This document shows, piece after piece, positions 44,777 through 55,333 of a DNA stretch of 64,000 bases. The notes beneath the pieces are model-generated. The model was given only the letters and a program-made list of their open reading frames with translations, did no database searches and had not been told where the DNA came from. How positions within the stretch are numbered: position 1 is the first letter of the stretch; every line of letters begins with the position of its first letter. The position numbers and the translations under genes are program-made. The DNA is from Micavibrio sp. (GTDB lineage Bacteria; Pseudomonadota; Alphaproteobacteria; Micavibrionales; Micavibrionaceae): positions 1 through 64,000 of the forward strand of contig NZAJ01000066.1 in NCBI GenBank assembly GCA_002687495.1, written 5' to 3'.

Positions 44777-45691
44777 ATGCCATCACCACGTTCAGCATCC
44801 CCAAAACTCCAAGCCGCTCTCGATGAAATCGCAGATGCAGTAAATCTAACGATTGAGCGCCTACTCCCAGAGAGTGAAGATGCTGAGAGCCAATTATACG
44901 ACGCTATGCGCCATGGTACGCTCGGCGGCGGTAAACGTCTTCGCCCTTTCCTTGTGATGCAATCTGCCTTCCTTTTCAACGTGCCCTCTTCTCGCGCGCG
45001 CCGTGTTGCAGCAGCTCTAGAATTTGTGCATTGCTACTCACTTATTCACGATGACTTACCAGCAATGGATGACGCAGCTCTTCGCCGTGGTCAGCCAACT
45101 GTTCACAAACAATATGACGAAGCCACAGCAATCTTAGCTGGCGATGCGCTTCTCACGCTTGCTTTTGAAATCCTAGCTGAGCCGGAAACACATGAAGATC
45201 CACGCGTGCGCTGCCACCTTATCAGCGCGCTTGCAAAAGCTTCAGGCGGTCATGGTATGGTGGGCGGTCAAATGCTCGACCTCATCGCTGAGCGTGATGA
45301 TGTAGAATTTGATGTTGGCGAAGTCTCTCGCCTACAGCGCATGAAAACTGGAAAGCTTATGGCTTTTGCTTGTGAAGCAGGCGCGATCCTTGGCGGCGCA
45401 GGCGAGCCACAACGCAAAGCACTATGTAACTATGCCCATGATCTCGGCCTAGCCTTCCAAGTGACTGACGATATTTTAGACGTTGAAGCCGATCCGCAAG
45501 ATACAGGTAAAGACACAAATAAAGACGAAGACGCCGGCAAAGCCACATTCGTTTCGACAATGGGTAAAGAAGCCGCAAAAGCGCGCGCAGATATGCTTGT
45601 TGCACAAGCAAATCGCCACCTCAAAATCTTTGAAGGCCGCGCCGATATGCTGAAAGAACTCGCAGAATATGTGCTAGAACGCCGCGCTTAA
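44777..45691 (+). CDS. ispA: Polyprenyl synthetase, farnesyl diphosphate synthase type
   Basis: Condenses IPP with allylic diphosphates. The protein has 304 residues. The first aspartate-rich motif is SLIHDDLPAMDDAALRRG near residue 92, with the two extra residues typical of bacterial FPP synthases; the second is QVTDDILDVEAD near residue 230. Other landmarks are GTLGGGKRLRPFLV and GGQMLDL. TAGGA precedes the ATG. It follows xseB. In many alphaproteobacteria dxs comes next; here a 7.5 kb accessory block lies between. Confidence 0.96.
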   Translation: MPSPRSASPKLQAALDEIADAVNLTIERLLPESEDAESQLYDAMRHGTLGGGKRLRPFLVMQSAFLFNVPSSRARRVAAALEFVHCYSLIHDDLPAMDDAALRRGQPTVHKQYDEATAILAGDALLTLAFEILAEPETHEDPRVRCHLISALAKASGGHGMVGGQMLDLIAERDDVEFDVGEVSRLQRMKTGKLMAFACEAGAILGGAGEPQRKALCNYAHDLGLAFQVTDDILDVEADPQDTGKDTNKDEDAGKATFVSTMGKEAAKARADMLVAQANRHLKIFEGRADMLKELAEYVLERRA

Positions 45692-45830
45692 AGATCTCTG
45701 GCGCAAATTTCTTTTGAACATCGACTTTAGAAAGCGTATCGACTAGCTTCTGGTGCATCGCCTAATCCTTACGCTACACTGGCATTTACTTTATTCAAGC
45801 CATATCATATCGCACAGCTGCCCGCACACC

Positions 45831-45900
45831 TATCTATAGATAGATAAAATCTTGACATTCACCCTAGAATCACATATTATCTACTTATAGATAGATAAAA
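45831..45900 (+). promoter_or_regulatory. Operator-like repeats around the tetR promoter
   Basis: The 15-mer TATAGATAGATAAAA occurs at 45835-45849 and 45886-45900, 51 bases apart. The second copy forms TTATCTAC-N6-ATAGATAA, a variant of the perfect operator at 46550. A palindrome TATCTATAGATA (45831-45842) overlaps the first copy. The two copies flank a consensus promoter, as expected for autoregulation. Confidence 0.7.
45852..45880 (+). promoter_or_regulatory. Consensus promoter of tetR
   Basis: TTGACA at 45852-45857 and TATTAT at 45875-45880 are 17 bases apart. ATG follows 30 bases after the -10 box. Confidence 0.8.
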
Positions 45901-45910
45901 AGATATAGTT

Positions 45911-46486
45911 ATGAACACACAAACGCTAAACGATACCGCCCACAAAATCCTCGATGTCGCAGAGTTTTACACACAGACACGTGGCTTTAATGCATTTAGC
46001 TATAAAGACATCCAATCTGATGTTGGTATCAAAACCTCTAGCATTCATTACTACTTCCCTACAAAACAAGATCTCGCCAAAACGATGGCCGCGCGCTTTA
46101 ATGAGCGCCTTATAGAAAAACTTACAGTGCTCACAGAAAAGCACACCAGCCCAACCAACCGCTTTAAAGCTTTCAATAAAATCCATGTAGAAACAGTCTC
46201 ACAAGACAAATTCTGCCTCTGCGGCATGCTCGCTAGTGACATAGACGGCCTACCCGAGCTCGCCGATAAAGAACTTGCGGCATTCTTCTCCATCATCGAG
46301 AACTGGATAGCTGACACAATCAAAGACGGCCAGCAACATAATGAGTTCAATAAAGAGCTAAACCCGAAATTAAGTGCGCAATCTTACCTCGCCACCATAG
46401 AAGGCGGCATGCTCATTGCGCGCGCTAAAAAAGACCCAAAACATTTAAAAAAGATATTAGAGGAAACACTGACAAGGCTTAGCTAA
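45911..46486 (+). CDS. TetR-family transcriptional regulator
   Basis: Protein of 191 residues. The N-terminal helix-turn-helix YKDIQSDVGIKTSSIHYYFPTKQDLAKTM is typical of the family. The ligand domain (residues 65-191) contains FCLCGMLASDIDGLPELADKELAAFF, with cysteines that could sense oxidants or electrophiles; this is a guess. Operator-like repeats flank its own promoter, and a perfect inverted repeat of the same type overlaps the promoter of the downstream 52-residue gene, so it likely represses both units. The upstream neighbour is ispA. Confidence 0.92.
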   Translation: MNTQTLNDTAHKILDVAEFYTQTRGFNAFSYKDIQSDVGIKTSSIHYYFPTKQDLAKTMAARFNERLIEKLTVLTEKHTSPTNRFKAFNKIHVETVSQDKFCLCGMLASDIDGLPELADKELAAFFSIIENWIADTIKDGQQHNEFNKELNPKLSAQSYLATIEGGMLIARAKKDPKHLKKILEETLTRLS

Positions 46487-46529
46487 GTGCGCCCTCGTAC
46501 AAAGTCTTAGCAACGCCTTTAACAGCCTA

Positions 46530-46557
46530 TTGACATTAAACACAACCGCTTTATCTA
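46530..46557 (+). promoter_or_regulatory. Promoter of the 52-residue / AhpD-like unit
   Basis: TTGACA at 46530-46535, with TATCTA at 46552-46557 as the best -10 candidate (16-base spacing). The -10 lies inside the operator. Confidence 0.6.
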
Positions 46558-46573
46558 CCTACTAGTAGATAAA
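46550..46573 (+). promoter_or_regulatory. Perfect TetR-type operator
   Basis: TTTATCTAC (46550-46558), six-base spacer, GTAGATAAA (46565-46573): a perfect nine-base inverted repeat. It overlaps the -10 region of the downstream unit. The tetR 5' region has variants with the same spacing. Confidence 0.8.
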
Positions 46574-46595
46574 CAAAAAGAAAGGGAGAAAGAAA

Positions 46596-46754
46596 ATGAA
46601 CCACCCAGAATTCAAAGATTTATGTAGCGAGTATGAACGCCGCATACGCGCATCAGGCCAAGACATCAATGCCGTCAACGACTTTGCAGCACATTGCCAA
46701 TCTATGCCCTGCGGAGAGCAAGCCCCAAAAGATCAAAACCAAACCAATCTTTAA
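46596..46754 (+). CDS. Small Cys-containing hypothetical protein, 52 residues
   Basis: Not recognised. A short gene with AGGGAG eight bases before the ATG. The protein begins MNHPEFKDLCSEYERRIRAS, continues GQDINAVNDFAAHCQSMPCG and ends EQAPKDQNQTNL. It has three cysteines (residues 10, 34 and 39) and no membrane segment. It lies directly downstream of a TetR-type operator and promoter and 26 bases before the AhpD-like gene, so it should be coexpressed with it. A redox or chaperone-like role is only a guess from the cysteines and neighbour. Confidence 0.65.
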   Translation: MNHPEFKDLCSEYERRIRASGQDINAVNDFAAHCQSMPCGEQAPKDQNQTNL

Positions 46755-46780
46755 CCAGCTATAGATAAAGGAGATACATC

Positions 46781-47350
46781 ATGGCTAATTTTGTAACACA
46801 CACCGAAGACACAGCCCCAATCGAAGCCCTACCGATCATCAGCAAAATGACAAAAAGCTATGGATTCTTACCAAATCTATTAGGCACAATGGCTGAATCC
46901 CCAGCCCTACTTGAAGCCTACACAACGCTTGCTGGAATTTTCGACAAGACCAGCCTCACACAAACCGAGCGCCAAGTTGTCATGATGACAAATAATCTGC
47001 TCAATGACTGCGAATATTGCATGGCAGCGCACTCCGTAATTTCAAAAATGAGCGGCGTAGAAGCGGATGTCATCGAAGGATTGCGCAATAACACAGCTTT
47101 AGCCGACCCACAGCTTGAGGCACTTCGTCAGTTCACAATCACGGTGAACAAAACGCGTGGATGGCCAGAACAGCAAGCTGTCGAAGCATTTCTCAATGCA
47201 GGATATACAGAGCAGAATATCCTGGAAGTTATTCTCGGCACATCTTTAAAAGTACTCTCAAACTACACAAATCACATAGCGCAAACACCGCTAGATGATG
47301 CCTTTAAGCCTGCAAAGTGGTCTAAGGAAGACCTGCAGAACGCAGCTTAA
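46781..47350 (+). CDS. AhpD-like / carboxymuconolactone decarboxylase-family protein
   Basis: Protein of 189 residues. The family motif CEYCMAAHS near residue 81 has the CxxC pair and the histidine of AhpD-type alkylhydroperoxidases. MTKSYGFLPNLLGTMAESPALLEAY is typical of the subgroup often annotated as carboxymuconolactone decarboxylase family. Likely a thiol peroxidase or disulfide-active protein; its reductant is not identifiable. GGAG lies before the ATG. It ends the TetR-controlled unit with a strong terminator. Confidence 0.9.
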   Translation: MANFVTHTEDTAPIEALPIISKMTKSYGFLPNLLGTMAESPALLEAYTTLAGIFDKTSLTQTERQVVMMTNNLLNDCEYCMAAHSVISKMSGVEADVIEGLRNNTALADPQLEALRQFTITVNKTRGWPEQQAVEAFLNAGYTEQNILEVILGTSLKVLSNYTNHIAQTPLDDAFKPAKWSKEDLQNAA

Positions 47351-47387
47351 ACACACACAAACCTTCCTCAACACCCCCGCCTCAAAG

Positions 47388-47440
47388 AAAAGCCGGAAAA
47401 AAACTTCTCAAAAATCACTTTTTCCGGCTTTTATCTTTTT
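47388..47440 (+). terminator. Intrinsic terminator of the AhpD-like gene
   Basis: AAAGCCGGAAAAA and TTTTTCCGGCTTT form a long stem with a loop of about 20 bases, followed by a T-rich tail. Confidence 0.8.
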
Positions 47441-47541
47441 CAAAAAATCTCGATTAATCGCAAACTTAAGACGGCGCGCTAAACGCACCCAATACGCATC
47501 GCAAAGAATATTTATCCCAAATTAGTCTTTAGACAGAAGAA

Positions 47542-48378
47542 TCAAAGCAACGAAGCATGATGCTCCAAATGATCATCGATAAAGCTCGCAATAAAGTAAT
47601 AGCTATGATCATAGCCCTCATGTAAGCGTAAATTCAGTTTCTGCCCCGCATCCTTACAAGCACGCTCAAACTCTTCAGGACGAAGCTGCTCTTTCAAGAA
47701 CTGATCGCCCAAGCCCTGATCAATCAAGATCTCAGGCGCACCTTCTGTATAAGCTTCACGCACCAAGGCACACGCATCATGCTTGATCCACTCCGCCTCA
47801 TCTGCGCCCAAATAGCCCTTAAACGCTTTACGCCCCCAAGGCACTTCCGCAGGTGCTACAATCGGCGAAAAGGCCGACACGCTGGCAAATTTCTCCGGAT
47901 ACTTAAAGTAAAGCGTGAGCGCTCCATGCCCGCCCATAGAATGCCCCATAATGCCCAATCGCTCACCAGCAATAGGAAGCTGCCCCTTCACAAGATCAAA
48001 CAGCTCATCGGCAATGTAGCTCTCCATATGAAAATGCTTAGACCAAGGCGCTTGGGTCGCATTGATATAAAAACCTGCCCCCTGCCCGAAATCATAGGCC
48101 TCATCATTAGCGACGTCATCCCCTCTAGGCGATGTATCTGGCGCAATAACGATCAACCCAAGCTCTGCCGCCTTTTTATAAGCCCCAGCTTTGGTTGTAA
48201 AATTATCATGCGTGCATGTCAGGCCAGATAAAAACATCACTGCCGGACAGTTTCCTTTAGAGACTTGCGGCGGCAAAAACACAGAGAACTTCATCTCACA
48301 ATTCAGCGCCTCGCTCGCATGTTCATAAATAACAAGCGAACCGCCATGACACACATGCTCTTCAATTTTCGTCAGCAT
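47542..48378 (-). CDS. frmB: S-formylglutathione hydrolase
   Basis: Esterase-D type hydrolase that releases formate and glutathione from S-formylglutathione, the second step of formaldehyde detoxification. The protein has 278 residues. The nucleophile is in LGIMGHSMGGHGALTLY near residue 145; the oxyanion-hole region is VMFLSGLTCTHDNFTTKAG; the catalytic histidine lies in GYDHSYYFIASFIDDHLE. AGGAGG precedes the ATG and overlaps the stop codon of frmA, so the two genes are translationally close-coupled. Confidence 0.97.
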   Translation of the reverse strand: MLTKIEEHVCHGGSLVIYEHASEALNCEMKFSVFLPPQVSKGNCPAVMFLSGLTCTHDNFTTKAGAYKKAAELGLIVIAPDTSPRGDDVANDEAYDFGQGAGFYINATQAPWSKHFHMESYIADELFDLVKGQLPIAGERLGIMGHSMGGHGALTLYFKYPEKFASVSAFSPIVAPAEVPWGRKAFKGYLGADEAEWIKHDACALVREAYTEGAPEILIDQGLGDQFLKEQLRPEEFERACKDAGQKLNLRLHEGYDHSYYFIASFIDDHLEHHASLL

Positions 48379-48386
48379 CTCGCCTC

Positions 48387-49526
<1,140 letters not shown>

Positions 49527-49572
49527 CTAAAATAGCTCATAGCCTAAAAATCACAAGTACAGTTTATAAACT

Positions 49573-50922
49573 TTAATGAACTTTACCAATTGGAGAAAAT
49601 GCCTGCCCATTATGATCAATCGCAATATGTTGACCTTGCTCATCAAAATGAGGTGGCTCAAATGGCTCTTTTGGATCTAAGCCTTCAGGAACTTTTGTCG
49701 GCATAAGAGTCTGCACAGCATTGAGGTATTCATACGCATACTGCTTAGCAATTGGATGCTCATCAAACGCACCTTCCAAATATTGCTCACGCAGAACAGC
49801 ATATGTTCCATCCGGAGATGCTTGCGCCTCTTTACCACCATGAGCCCAAACTTTATCCATAAACTTTGCCTCATAGAACACTTTAATATACCCTGGCAGT
49901 TGATGGAATTTCTCTAGCCCTTCAGGCGAGAGCTGTTCCTCAAGTAATAACGCATCCCCCTCATAATCAAACAACTCATCCGCAATTTCCTCTAAGAGCT
50001 CCTGATCCTTATCACTGACCTTTAATTCAACACCCTCACCGAAATCACCATCAACAAGATCAGTAAAGACACCCCACGACAAAGAGTCATCTGGAACCTC
50101 GTGAGCGATCGCCTCAAATAATGTTTTCTTTAAAAATATAAGCTCTTCCTTAAACTTCCAGCTTGCAGCAACAGGCGCATGCCCTGCCTGCCCCGGCACA
50201 TGCACCGCAGCGCTTGTATCGTGCCTCATCTCATCTGGGTCAATATTTGCATTCATCAAAGAGCCTATCGCTCTTGCGGCATCCATCTGCTCAGCGATTT
50301 CATGCCCTAAATGCATACCGCCAGCAGCGCCTGAAGCATTATTAAATGAGAGCGTTAAAACTTTATAAGCAGTATCATCGCTTCCCACCTCAAATGGTAA
50401 ATGATCAGAAGCATTCGTGTTATCAGGGGAGTGTCCAACCTCATGAAAAATCACAGCATTAATCCAATCTTGGTCAATACCCGCAACTGTCGAGCGCCCT
50501 TCATCATCAACAAAAAGAGAAGCCTCTAAGCCGCAAATACCCGCTATCAAGTCCTCTTTTTTCAAATCAGGATCAGGCATCAAAACAATTGCATTTTCAT
50601 TTTTCTGGCTAGTAATATCTGGATCATAGCGCCAATTCTGGGGCTTCCCCTCAATAAGAGACCCCATCATCTCCTCAATCATCTCATCAACCATGCGCGC
50701 TGACATGGCAGGATAATTCTCATCCAGATAATCTCTCAATCTTTCGTTAAAAACCCCACGGTTTTCGTGATACGCAGCTTTTATCTCTTGCTTATCGCCC
50801 TCAACAACATCAAACAGAGAGATAAAAACAACGCGCCCATCAAAATGATCGCCCATTAATTCCGGTATTACCCGCAATATAGGAAAAGAATTATGCGTCT
50901 GCTCTGAAGCACTAACCTGCAA
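49573..50922 (-). CDS. Unrecognised protein with an HExxH metallopeptidase-like motif
   Basis: Family unknown. The protein has 449 residues and no signal peptide. The sequence VIFHEVGHSPDN near residues 157-168 contains HEVGH, the zinc-binding helix pattern of many metallopeptidases, in a suitable hydrophobic setting. A downstream glutamate or histidine in MHLGHEIAEQMDAARAIG could be the third ligand. The remainder is acidic and helical, with a His/Pro-rich end. The start is TTG 50922, preceded after seven bases by AAGGGG in the 3' arm of a terminator-shaped hairpin; no better start precedes the conserved-looking region. Confidence 0.65.
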   Translation of the reverse strand: MQVSASEQTHNSFPILRVIPELMGDHFDGRVVFISLFDVVEGDKQEIKAAYHENRGVFNERLRDYLDENYPAMSARMVDEMIEEMMGSLIEGKPQNWRYDPDITSQKNENAIVLMPDPDLKKEDLIAGICGLEASLFVDDEGRSTVAGIDQDWINAVIFHEVGHSPDNTNASDHLPFEVGSDDTAYKVLTLSFNNASGAAGGMHLGHEIAEQMDAARAIGSLMNANIDPDEMRHDTSAAVHVPGQAGHAPVAASWKFKEELIFLKKTLFEAIAHEVPDDSLSWGVFTDLVDGDFGEGVELKVSDKDQELLEEIADELFDYEGDALLLEEQLSPEGLEKFHQLPGYIKVFYEAKFMDKVWAHGGKEAQASPDGTYAVLREQYLEGAFDEHPIAKQYAYEYLNAVQTLMPTKVPEGLDPKEPFEPPHFDEQGQHIAIDHNGQAFSPIGKVH

Positions 50923-50923
50923 T

Positions 50924-50960
50924 AAAAAACCCCTTATATTTGCAACAACTATAAGGGGTT
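50924..50960 (-). terminator. Terminator-shaped hairpin overlapping the Shine-Dalgarno of the HExxH gene
   Basis: On the minus strand AACCCCTTATA (50950-50960) and TATAAGGGGTT (50928-50938) form an eleven-base stem with an eleven-base loop, followed by TTTT before A and the TTG start. It would end the upstream 75-residue gene's transcript; its 3' arm also holds AAGGGG, the likely ribosome binding site. Confidence 0.8.
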
Positions 50961-50993
50961 AACGTTAATTTTATGTAAAAATTATAGATATAC

Positions 50994-51221
50994 TTAAAGC
51001 TTACACTTTAAAGCATCAACGACTGGCCAATAAGTAGTTCTCTCTGGCTTACCATATCGAGCCTCAACTTCTTCATAGTGCTCATCATAGCCAGAGGGCT
51101 TTTCTTGCTGAAGAGCCTCAATATTGTATTCGTTGCTAAGAGCGTTTTCACTCTTAGTAGAGGCAATCCCATTACGTGCACTACCCCAAAAACCGCTTAA
51201 TATATTATCCGTATGTCTCAT
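50994..51221 (-). CDS. Small hypothetical protein
   Basis: Not recognised. From ATG 51221 the product has 75 residues, polar and charged (EEVEARYGKPERTTYWPVVDAL), ending in KCKL. No membrane segment. The ribosome binding site is weak, and an in-frame GTG at 51242 would add seven basic residues. It is followed on the same strand by a terminator-like hairpin and the HExxH gene. The intergenic space to the chemoreceptor gene is about 115 bases. Confidence 0.5.
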   Translation of the reverse strand: MRHTDNILSGFWGSARNGIASTKSENALSNEYNIEALQQEKPSGYDEHYEEVEARYGKPERTTYWPVVDALKCKL

Positions 51222-51335
51222 GCGCCGCTTAGTGCCACACACAATCCATTATGTCAACGATAAAAACGAATTTATGCTATAAAATAATTAACAAAAGTCA
51301 TTAAAAATAACAAAAGCACTAATTTCAACGACTTA

Positions 51336-53069
51336 CTAAGCCGCTTTAGTTTCGTGTCTCATCTTCTTAAGCAAAGCATCGACCGCGCCTTGTAAATTAT
51401 CACAAATCTGAGCCATTTCCTTAGAAGCATCAAGCACTTCATCCGCAGATTTACCTGTATCACCAGCACTAGATTGTACATCCTGGATAATAGAAGACAC
51501 CTGCTGCACCCCTTGCGATGCCTCAGAAATACTTCTCACAACTTCGCTTGTTGTCGTATTTTGCTTTTCAACAGCACTCGAAACACCTGTAACAGATTGA
51601 TCAATATCAGAAATATTATTCATGATACTTTCCATCGCCCGCACAGAAGCTTGCGTTGCATTTTGAATTTCACTAATGCGCGAATTAACCTCCTCAGTTT
51701 TACTAGCAGTCTCATTCGCTAGCTTCTTAACCTCATCCGCAACAACAGCAAAGCCTTTACCCGCCTCACCAGCACGTGCTGCTTCAATCGTAGCATTCAA
51801 GGCCAATAAATTCGTCTGTTCTGCAATATCAGAGATCGCTGTCACAACCTCACCAATATTCGCAACAAGCGTATTCAAATTCTGAACAGTATCATTCGCA
51901 ACATTGGCATTTGAAGCCATATCACGAGACTTGTTCTTAACACTACCCATCTGAGCGCTAATCTCACTTGAAGACGCTGACATTTGCTCCATAGAAGAAG
52001 CCACATTATTCACATTAGAGCTAGCCACCTCAGACGTTGATGACACAACCCCACTCGCCTGCATTGTGCTATCAGCAACATTTCGCATTTTATGCGCGGT
52101 TGAGTGCAAATGCCCGGAAGCAGAATTCATCGTTTTCAACACATCACCGATCTGCTTTTCGAACTCATTAGAAATATCCTGCACGATAGCGACACGCTCT
52201 CCCTCAGCCTGTCGCTCAGCCGCGCTATGCTCCGCTTCTCTTCGTTCAGCTTCAATTGCATTAGCTTTAAAAACTTCCAAAGCTTTAGCCATTTCACCAA
52301 GCTCATCCTCACGATCAGCACCGACAATCTCTACATCCATATCACCATCAGCCAAGCGGTGCATTTGCTTTGCTGCTCTATTAATCGGTTTTGACAATGC
52401 AAATTTAAGGACAAAAACACATATAATAATCGCGATTAGCATAATACCGAAAGCTGTAATAAAGATTGTCTGCGTTACTTCCGCCTTCGAAGTCAGAAAC
52501 ACATCTTTCAACAAACCAACATAGAGAATACCTACAACGTCATTTGTGCCTTTTGCAAAAATAGGATCATAACGTGTAAAATACGGCTTACCTAAAATAA
52601 CAGCTTCACCAACAAAGTTTTCACCTTTTGTCAAAAATGGGTATACAGCCCCGCCCTTACCTAGCGGTGTTCCCACAGCTCTATCGCCGTTATCCTTAAT
52701 AATATTCGTCGTTTTACGCCAAAAATCCTGCGTCTCTTTATCCCATAAGAACAACGTCGCTGTTTGTCCGGTAATCTCACCAACAGAATCGATAATATTA
52801 TGATTAGAAAATTCAGGCAGATATTCCAAAACAAATCGCTTTTGACCATTCGCAGCCCTCTCAATTTCAAAACCATCCAGATCACGCTCAAAGACCGCAG
52901 CAGCAACATTAATATTCTTGTTTTGATCTTCCGTCACCGCCCCTTTAAGCACAGCCTCTACTTCACTCTCTACGACAAAAATCATAGACACGCCCATGAG
53001 CAGCAACATACAGAAAACAAAAAACGTAACTTTATGCGATAGTTTCACGCGATTAATCATTGAAAACAT
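51336..53069 (-). CDS. Methyl-accepting chemotaxis protein with Cache sensor
   Basis: Transmembrane chemoreceptor of 577 residues. TM1 ([20 protein letters not shown]) is followed by a single-Cache-like periplasmic domain ([48 protein letters not shown]), TM2 ([21 protein letters not shown]), a HAMP domain ([21 protein letters not shown]) and the signalling domain with hairpin tip [35 protein letters not shown]. The tip glutamate set for receptor trimerisation is kept. ATG 53069 follows GAGGGG. No other che gene is nearby. Confidence 0.95.
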   Translation of the reverse strand: MFSMINRVKLSHKVTFFVFCMLLLMGVSMIFVVESEVEAVLKGAVTEDQNKNINVAAAVFERDLDGFEIERAANGQKRFVLEYLPEFSNHNIIDSVGEITGQTATLFLWDKETQDFWRKTTNIIKDNGDRAVGTPLGKGGAVYPFLTKGENFVGEAVILGKPYFTRYDPIFAKGTNDVVGILYVGLLKDVFLTSKAEVTQTIFITAFGIMLIAIIICVFVLKFALSKPINRAAKQMHRLADGDMDVEIVGADREDELGEMAKALEVFKANAIEAERREAEHSAAERQAEGERVAIVQDISNEFEKQIGDVLKTMNSASGHLHSTAHKMRNVADSTMQASGVVSSTSEVASSNVNNVASSMEQMSASSSEISAQMGSVKNKSRDMASNANVANDTVQNLNTLVANIGEVVTAISDIAEQTNLLALNATIEAARAGEAGKGFAVVADEVKKLANETASKTEEVNSRISEIQNATQASVRAMESIMNNISDIDQSVTGVSSAVEKQNTTTSEVVRSISEASQGVQQVSSIIQDVQSSAGDTGKSADEVLDASKEMAQICDNLQGAVDALLKKMRHETKAA

Positions 53070-53247
53070 TGGTCCCCTCAATCTGGTATATGTACGGCAC
53101 TCATTGGCCTGCAGAATTAATTTAATTAGAGTAGAATAATATTATCTCACCTCAAAGGTTAAAACGCCGTGAATACAATTAAATTCACGTCCTTTATTAC
53201 AAAAAACTTTGCTTTTTACCCCTGAATATGAGTAAAACATCCAGACC

Positions 53248-55209
53248 ATGAAACAGCAGGCAGACATAAATACAAACGATCAGGATAAAGCAATCGATGA
53301 GGCCAATGCCCCAACGCTTTCAAATGCCCTTCCAAACGCCATACTGGATCATGTAAATATCCCCGCTGATATGAAGGGTCTAACAGACGAACAGCTTAAG
53401 CAACTAAGCAGTGAAGTGCGTCAAGCAACCATCGAAGCTGTTGCCAAAACAGGCGGACATCTCGGTGCAGGCCTAGGCGTGGTTGAGCTTACCGTCGCTA
53501 TTCATGCTGTCTTCGATACACCGCAAGATAAACTCGTTTGGGATGTTGGCCACCAATGCTATCCGCACAAGATTTTAACTGGACGCAAAGACCGTATAGA
53601 TACTTTGCGCAAAGGCGGTGGGCTTTCTGGCTTCACCAAACGCTCAGAAAGCGAATATGACCCGTTTGGTGCAGGCCACAGCTCAACCTCTATCTCCGCG
53701 GCACTCGGCATGGCCGCAGGCCGCGATATTAATGGCGATAACACCCACATGATTGCCGTTATCGGTGATGGCTCAATGTCTGCGGGCATGGCCTATGAAG
53801 CGCTTAATAACGCTGGTGATATGAAATCCCGCCTGATCGTTATTTTGAACGACAATGAAATGTCCATCGCACCGCCCGTTGGCGCGATGAGCAAGCACCT
53901 CACGAAAATGGTAAGCTCTAAAGGCTATCGTAACGTTCGCGATATGGGCAAGAAAATCACTGAGGCTCTCCCCTCACCGATCCGCCACGCGGCTAAACGT
54001 GCCGAAGAAGGCGCACGCGTTGCCATTGGCGGCGGCTCATTATTCGAAGAGATGGGCTTTTACTATATTGGCCCAGTGGATGGTCACGACCTTGACCAGC
54101 TCCTTCCAATCCTGCGTAATTTGAAAAACAGCCCTAACCATGGCCCCGTTCTCATCCATGCGCGCACACAAAAAGGTAAAGGCTACCTCCCTGCAGAAAA
54201 CTCAACCGATAAAATGCATGGTGTGAAAAAATTCGATGTTATCACAGGCCAGCAAGCAAAGAGCGCCCCTTCCGCGCCAAGCTACACTGGTGTTTTCGCT
54301 GAGCAGCTTATCAAACAAGCAGAAAAAGACGATAAAATCGTGGCCATCACAGCCGCTATGCCAAGCGGAACTGGCCTTGATAAATTCGCCTCAAAATTCC
54401 CTGATCGCTGTTTTGACGTCGGGATAGCCGAGCAGCACGCCGTCACATTCGCGGCTGGCTTAGCCTCAGAGGGTCTAAAGCCTTTCTGCGCGCTATATTC
54501 CACATTCCTTCAGCGCGGCTATGACCAGCTTGTACACGATGTCGCCATTCAAAACCTACCTGTGCGCTTTATGATCGACCGCGCAGGGCTTGTCGGCGCA
54601 GATGGTGCAACCCATGCCGGCAGCTTTGATATCGCTTATCTAGCCTGCCTACCAAATATGACACTCATGGCCGCCAGCGACGAAGCTGAGCTCGCCTATA
54701 TGGTTGATTTCGCCGCCCAGTATAATGGCGGGCCACTCGCCCTTCGCTACCCACGCGGCAATGGCTTAGGGCTAGAAATCCCGAGCAATACTTCAGGCCA
54801 AATCACACTCGGCAAAGGCCGCGTTGTACATGGTGATGCAAACGCTAAAGGCGATGTCGCGATCCTATCTTACGGCACGCGCCTACAAGAATCGCTAAAA
54901 GCCGCAAAAATGCTTGAAGAAAAAGGTTTAAGCGTCACTGTCGCCGATGCCCGCTTCGCCAAGCCGCTCGATGAAGCGCTAACCCGCAGCCTCGCGCAAA
55001 ATAACAAAACACTCATCACTCTCGAAGAAGGTTCCCGCGGTGGCTTTGGCTCAATCATATTAGAATATCTCGCTAATAATGATCTATTGAGCGATCTAAA
55101 AATCCGCACACTCACCCTACCCGACTATTTCCAAGATCATAACGATCCAGAAAAACAATATGAAGAAGCTGGCTTGGTTGCGCAAAATATTATCGCTCAA
55201 CTCAAGTAA
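53248..55209 (+). CDS. dxs: 1-deoxy-D-xylulose-5-phosphate synthase
   Basis: Thiamine-diphosphate enzyme starting the MEP pathway. The protein has 653 residues. [34 protein letters not shown] near the start, the TPP motif [18 protein letters not shown] near residue 172, [18 protein letters not shown] near residue 388 and [18 protein letters not shown] near residue 445 are all intact. About 30 extra N-terminal residues precede the conserved start. Separated from ispA by 7.5 kb of other genes; no thiamine riboswitch is seen upstream. Confidence 0.97.
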   Translation: MKQQADINTNDQDKAIDEANAPTLSNALPNAILDHVNIPADMKGLTDEQLKQLSSEVRQATIEAVAKTGGHLGAGLGVVELTVAIHAVFDTPQDKLVWDVGHQCYPHKILTGRKDRIDTLRKGGGLSGFTKRSESEYDPFGAGHSSTSISAALGMAAGRDINGDNTHMIAVIGDGSMSAGMAYEALNNAGDMKSRLIVILNDNEMSIAPPVGAMSKHLTKMVSSKGYRNVRDMGKKITEALPSPIRHAAKRAEEGARVAIGGGSLFEEMGFYYIGPVDGHDLDQLLPILRNLKNSPNHGPVLIHARTQKGKGYLPAENSTDKMHGVKKFDVITGQQAKSAPSAPSYTGVFAEQLIKQAEKDDKIVAITAAMPSGTGLDKFASKFPDRCFDVGIAEQHAVTFAAGLASEGLKPFCALYSTFLQRGYDQLVHDVAIQNLPVRFMIDRAGLVGADGATHAGSFDIAYLACLPNMTLMAASDEAELAYMVDFAAQYNGGPLALRYPRGNGLGLEIPSNTSGQITLGKGRVVHGDANAKGDVAILSYGTRLQESLKAAKMLEEKGLSVTVADARFAKPLDEALTRSLAQNNKTLITLEEGSRGGFGSIILEYLANNDLLSDLKIRTLTLPDYFQDHNDPEKQYEEAGLVAQNIIAQLK

Positions 55210-55333
55210 GAAACGCCACCTAATACTATTGCATTCTTACTTCAAAAAAGCATAATATACTGTGCTAAGGCATAGTAATCACACAATAAATCCATTGCTG
55301 AACCCCACCCAAAAATGCGATAATCAAGAAAAT

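Noticed and set aside
53070-53247. Thiamine riboswitch upstream of dxs
   Set aside because: No conserved THI-box elements could be seen in this gap.
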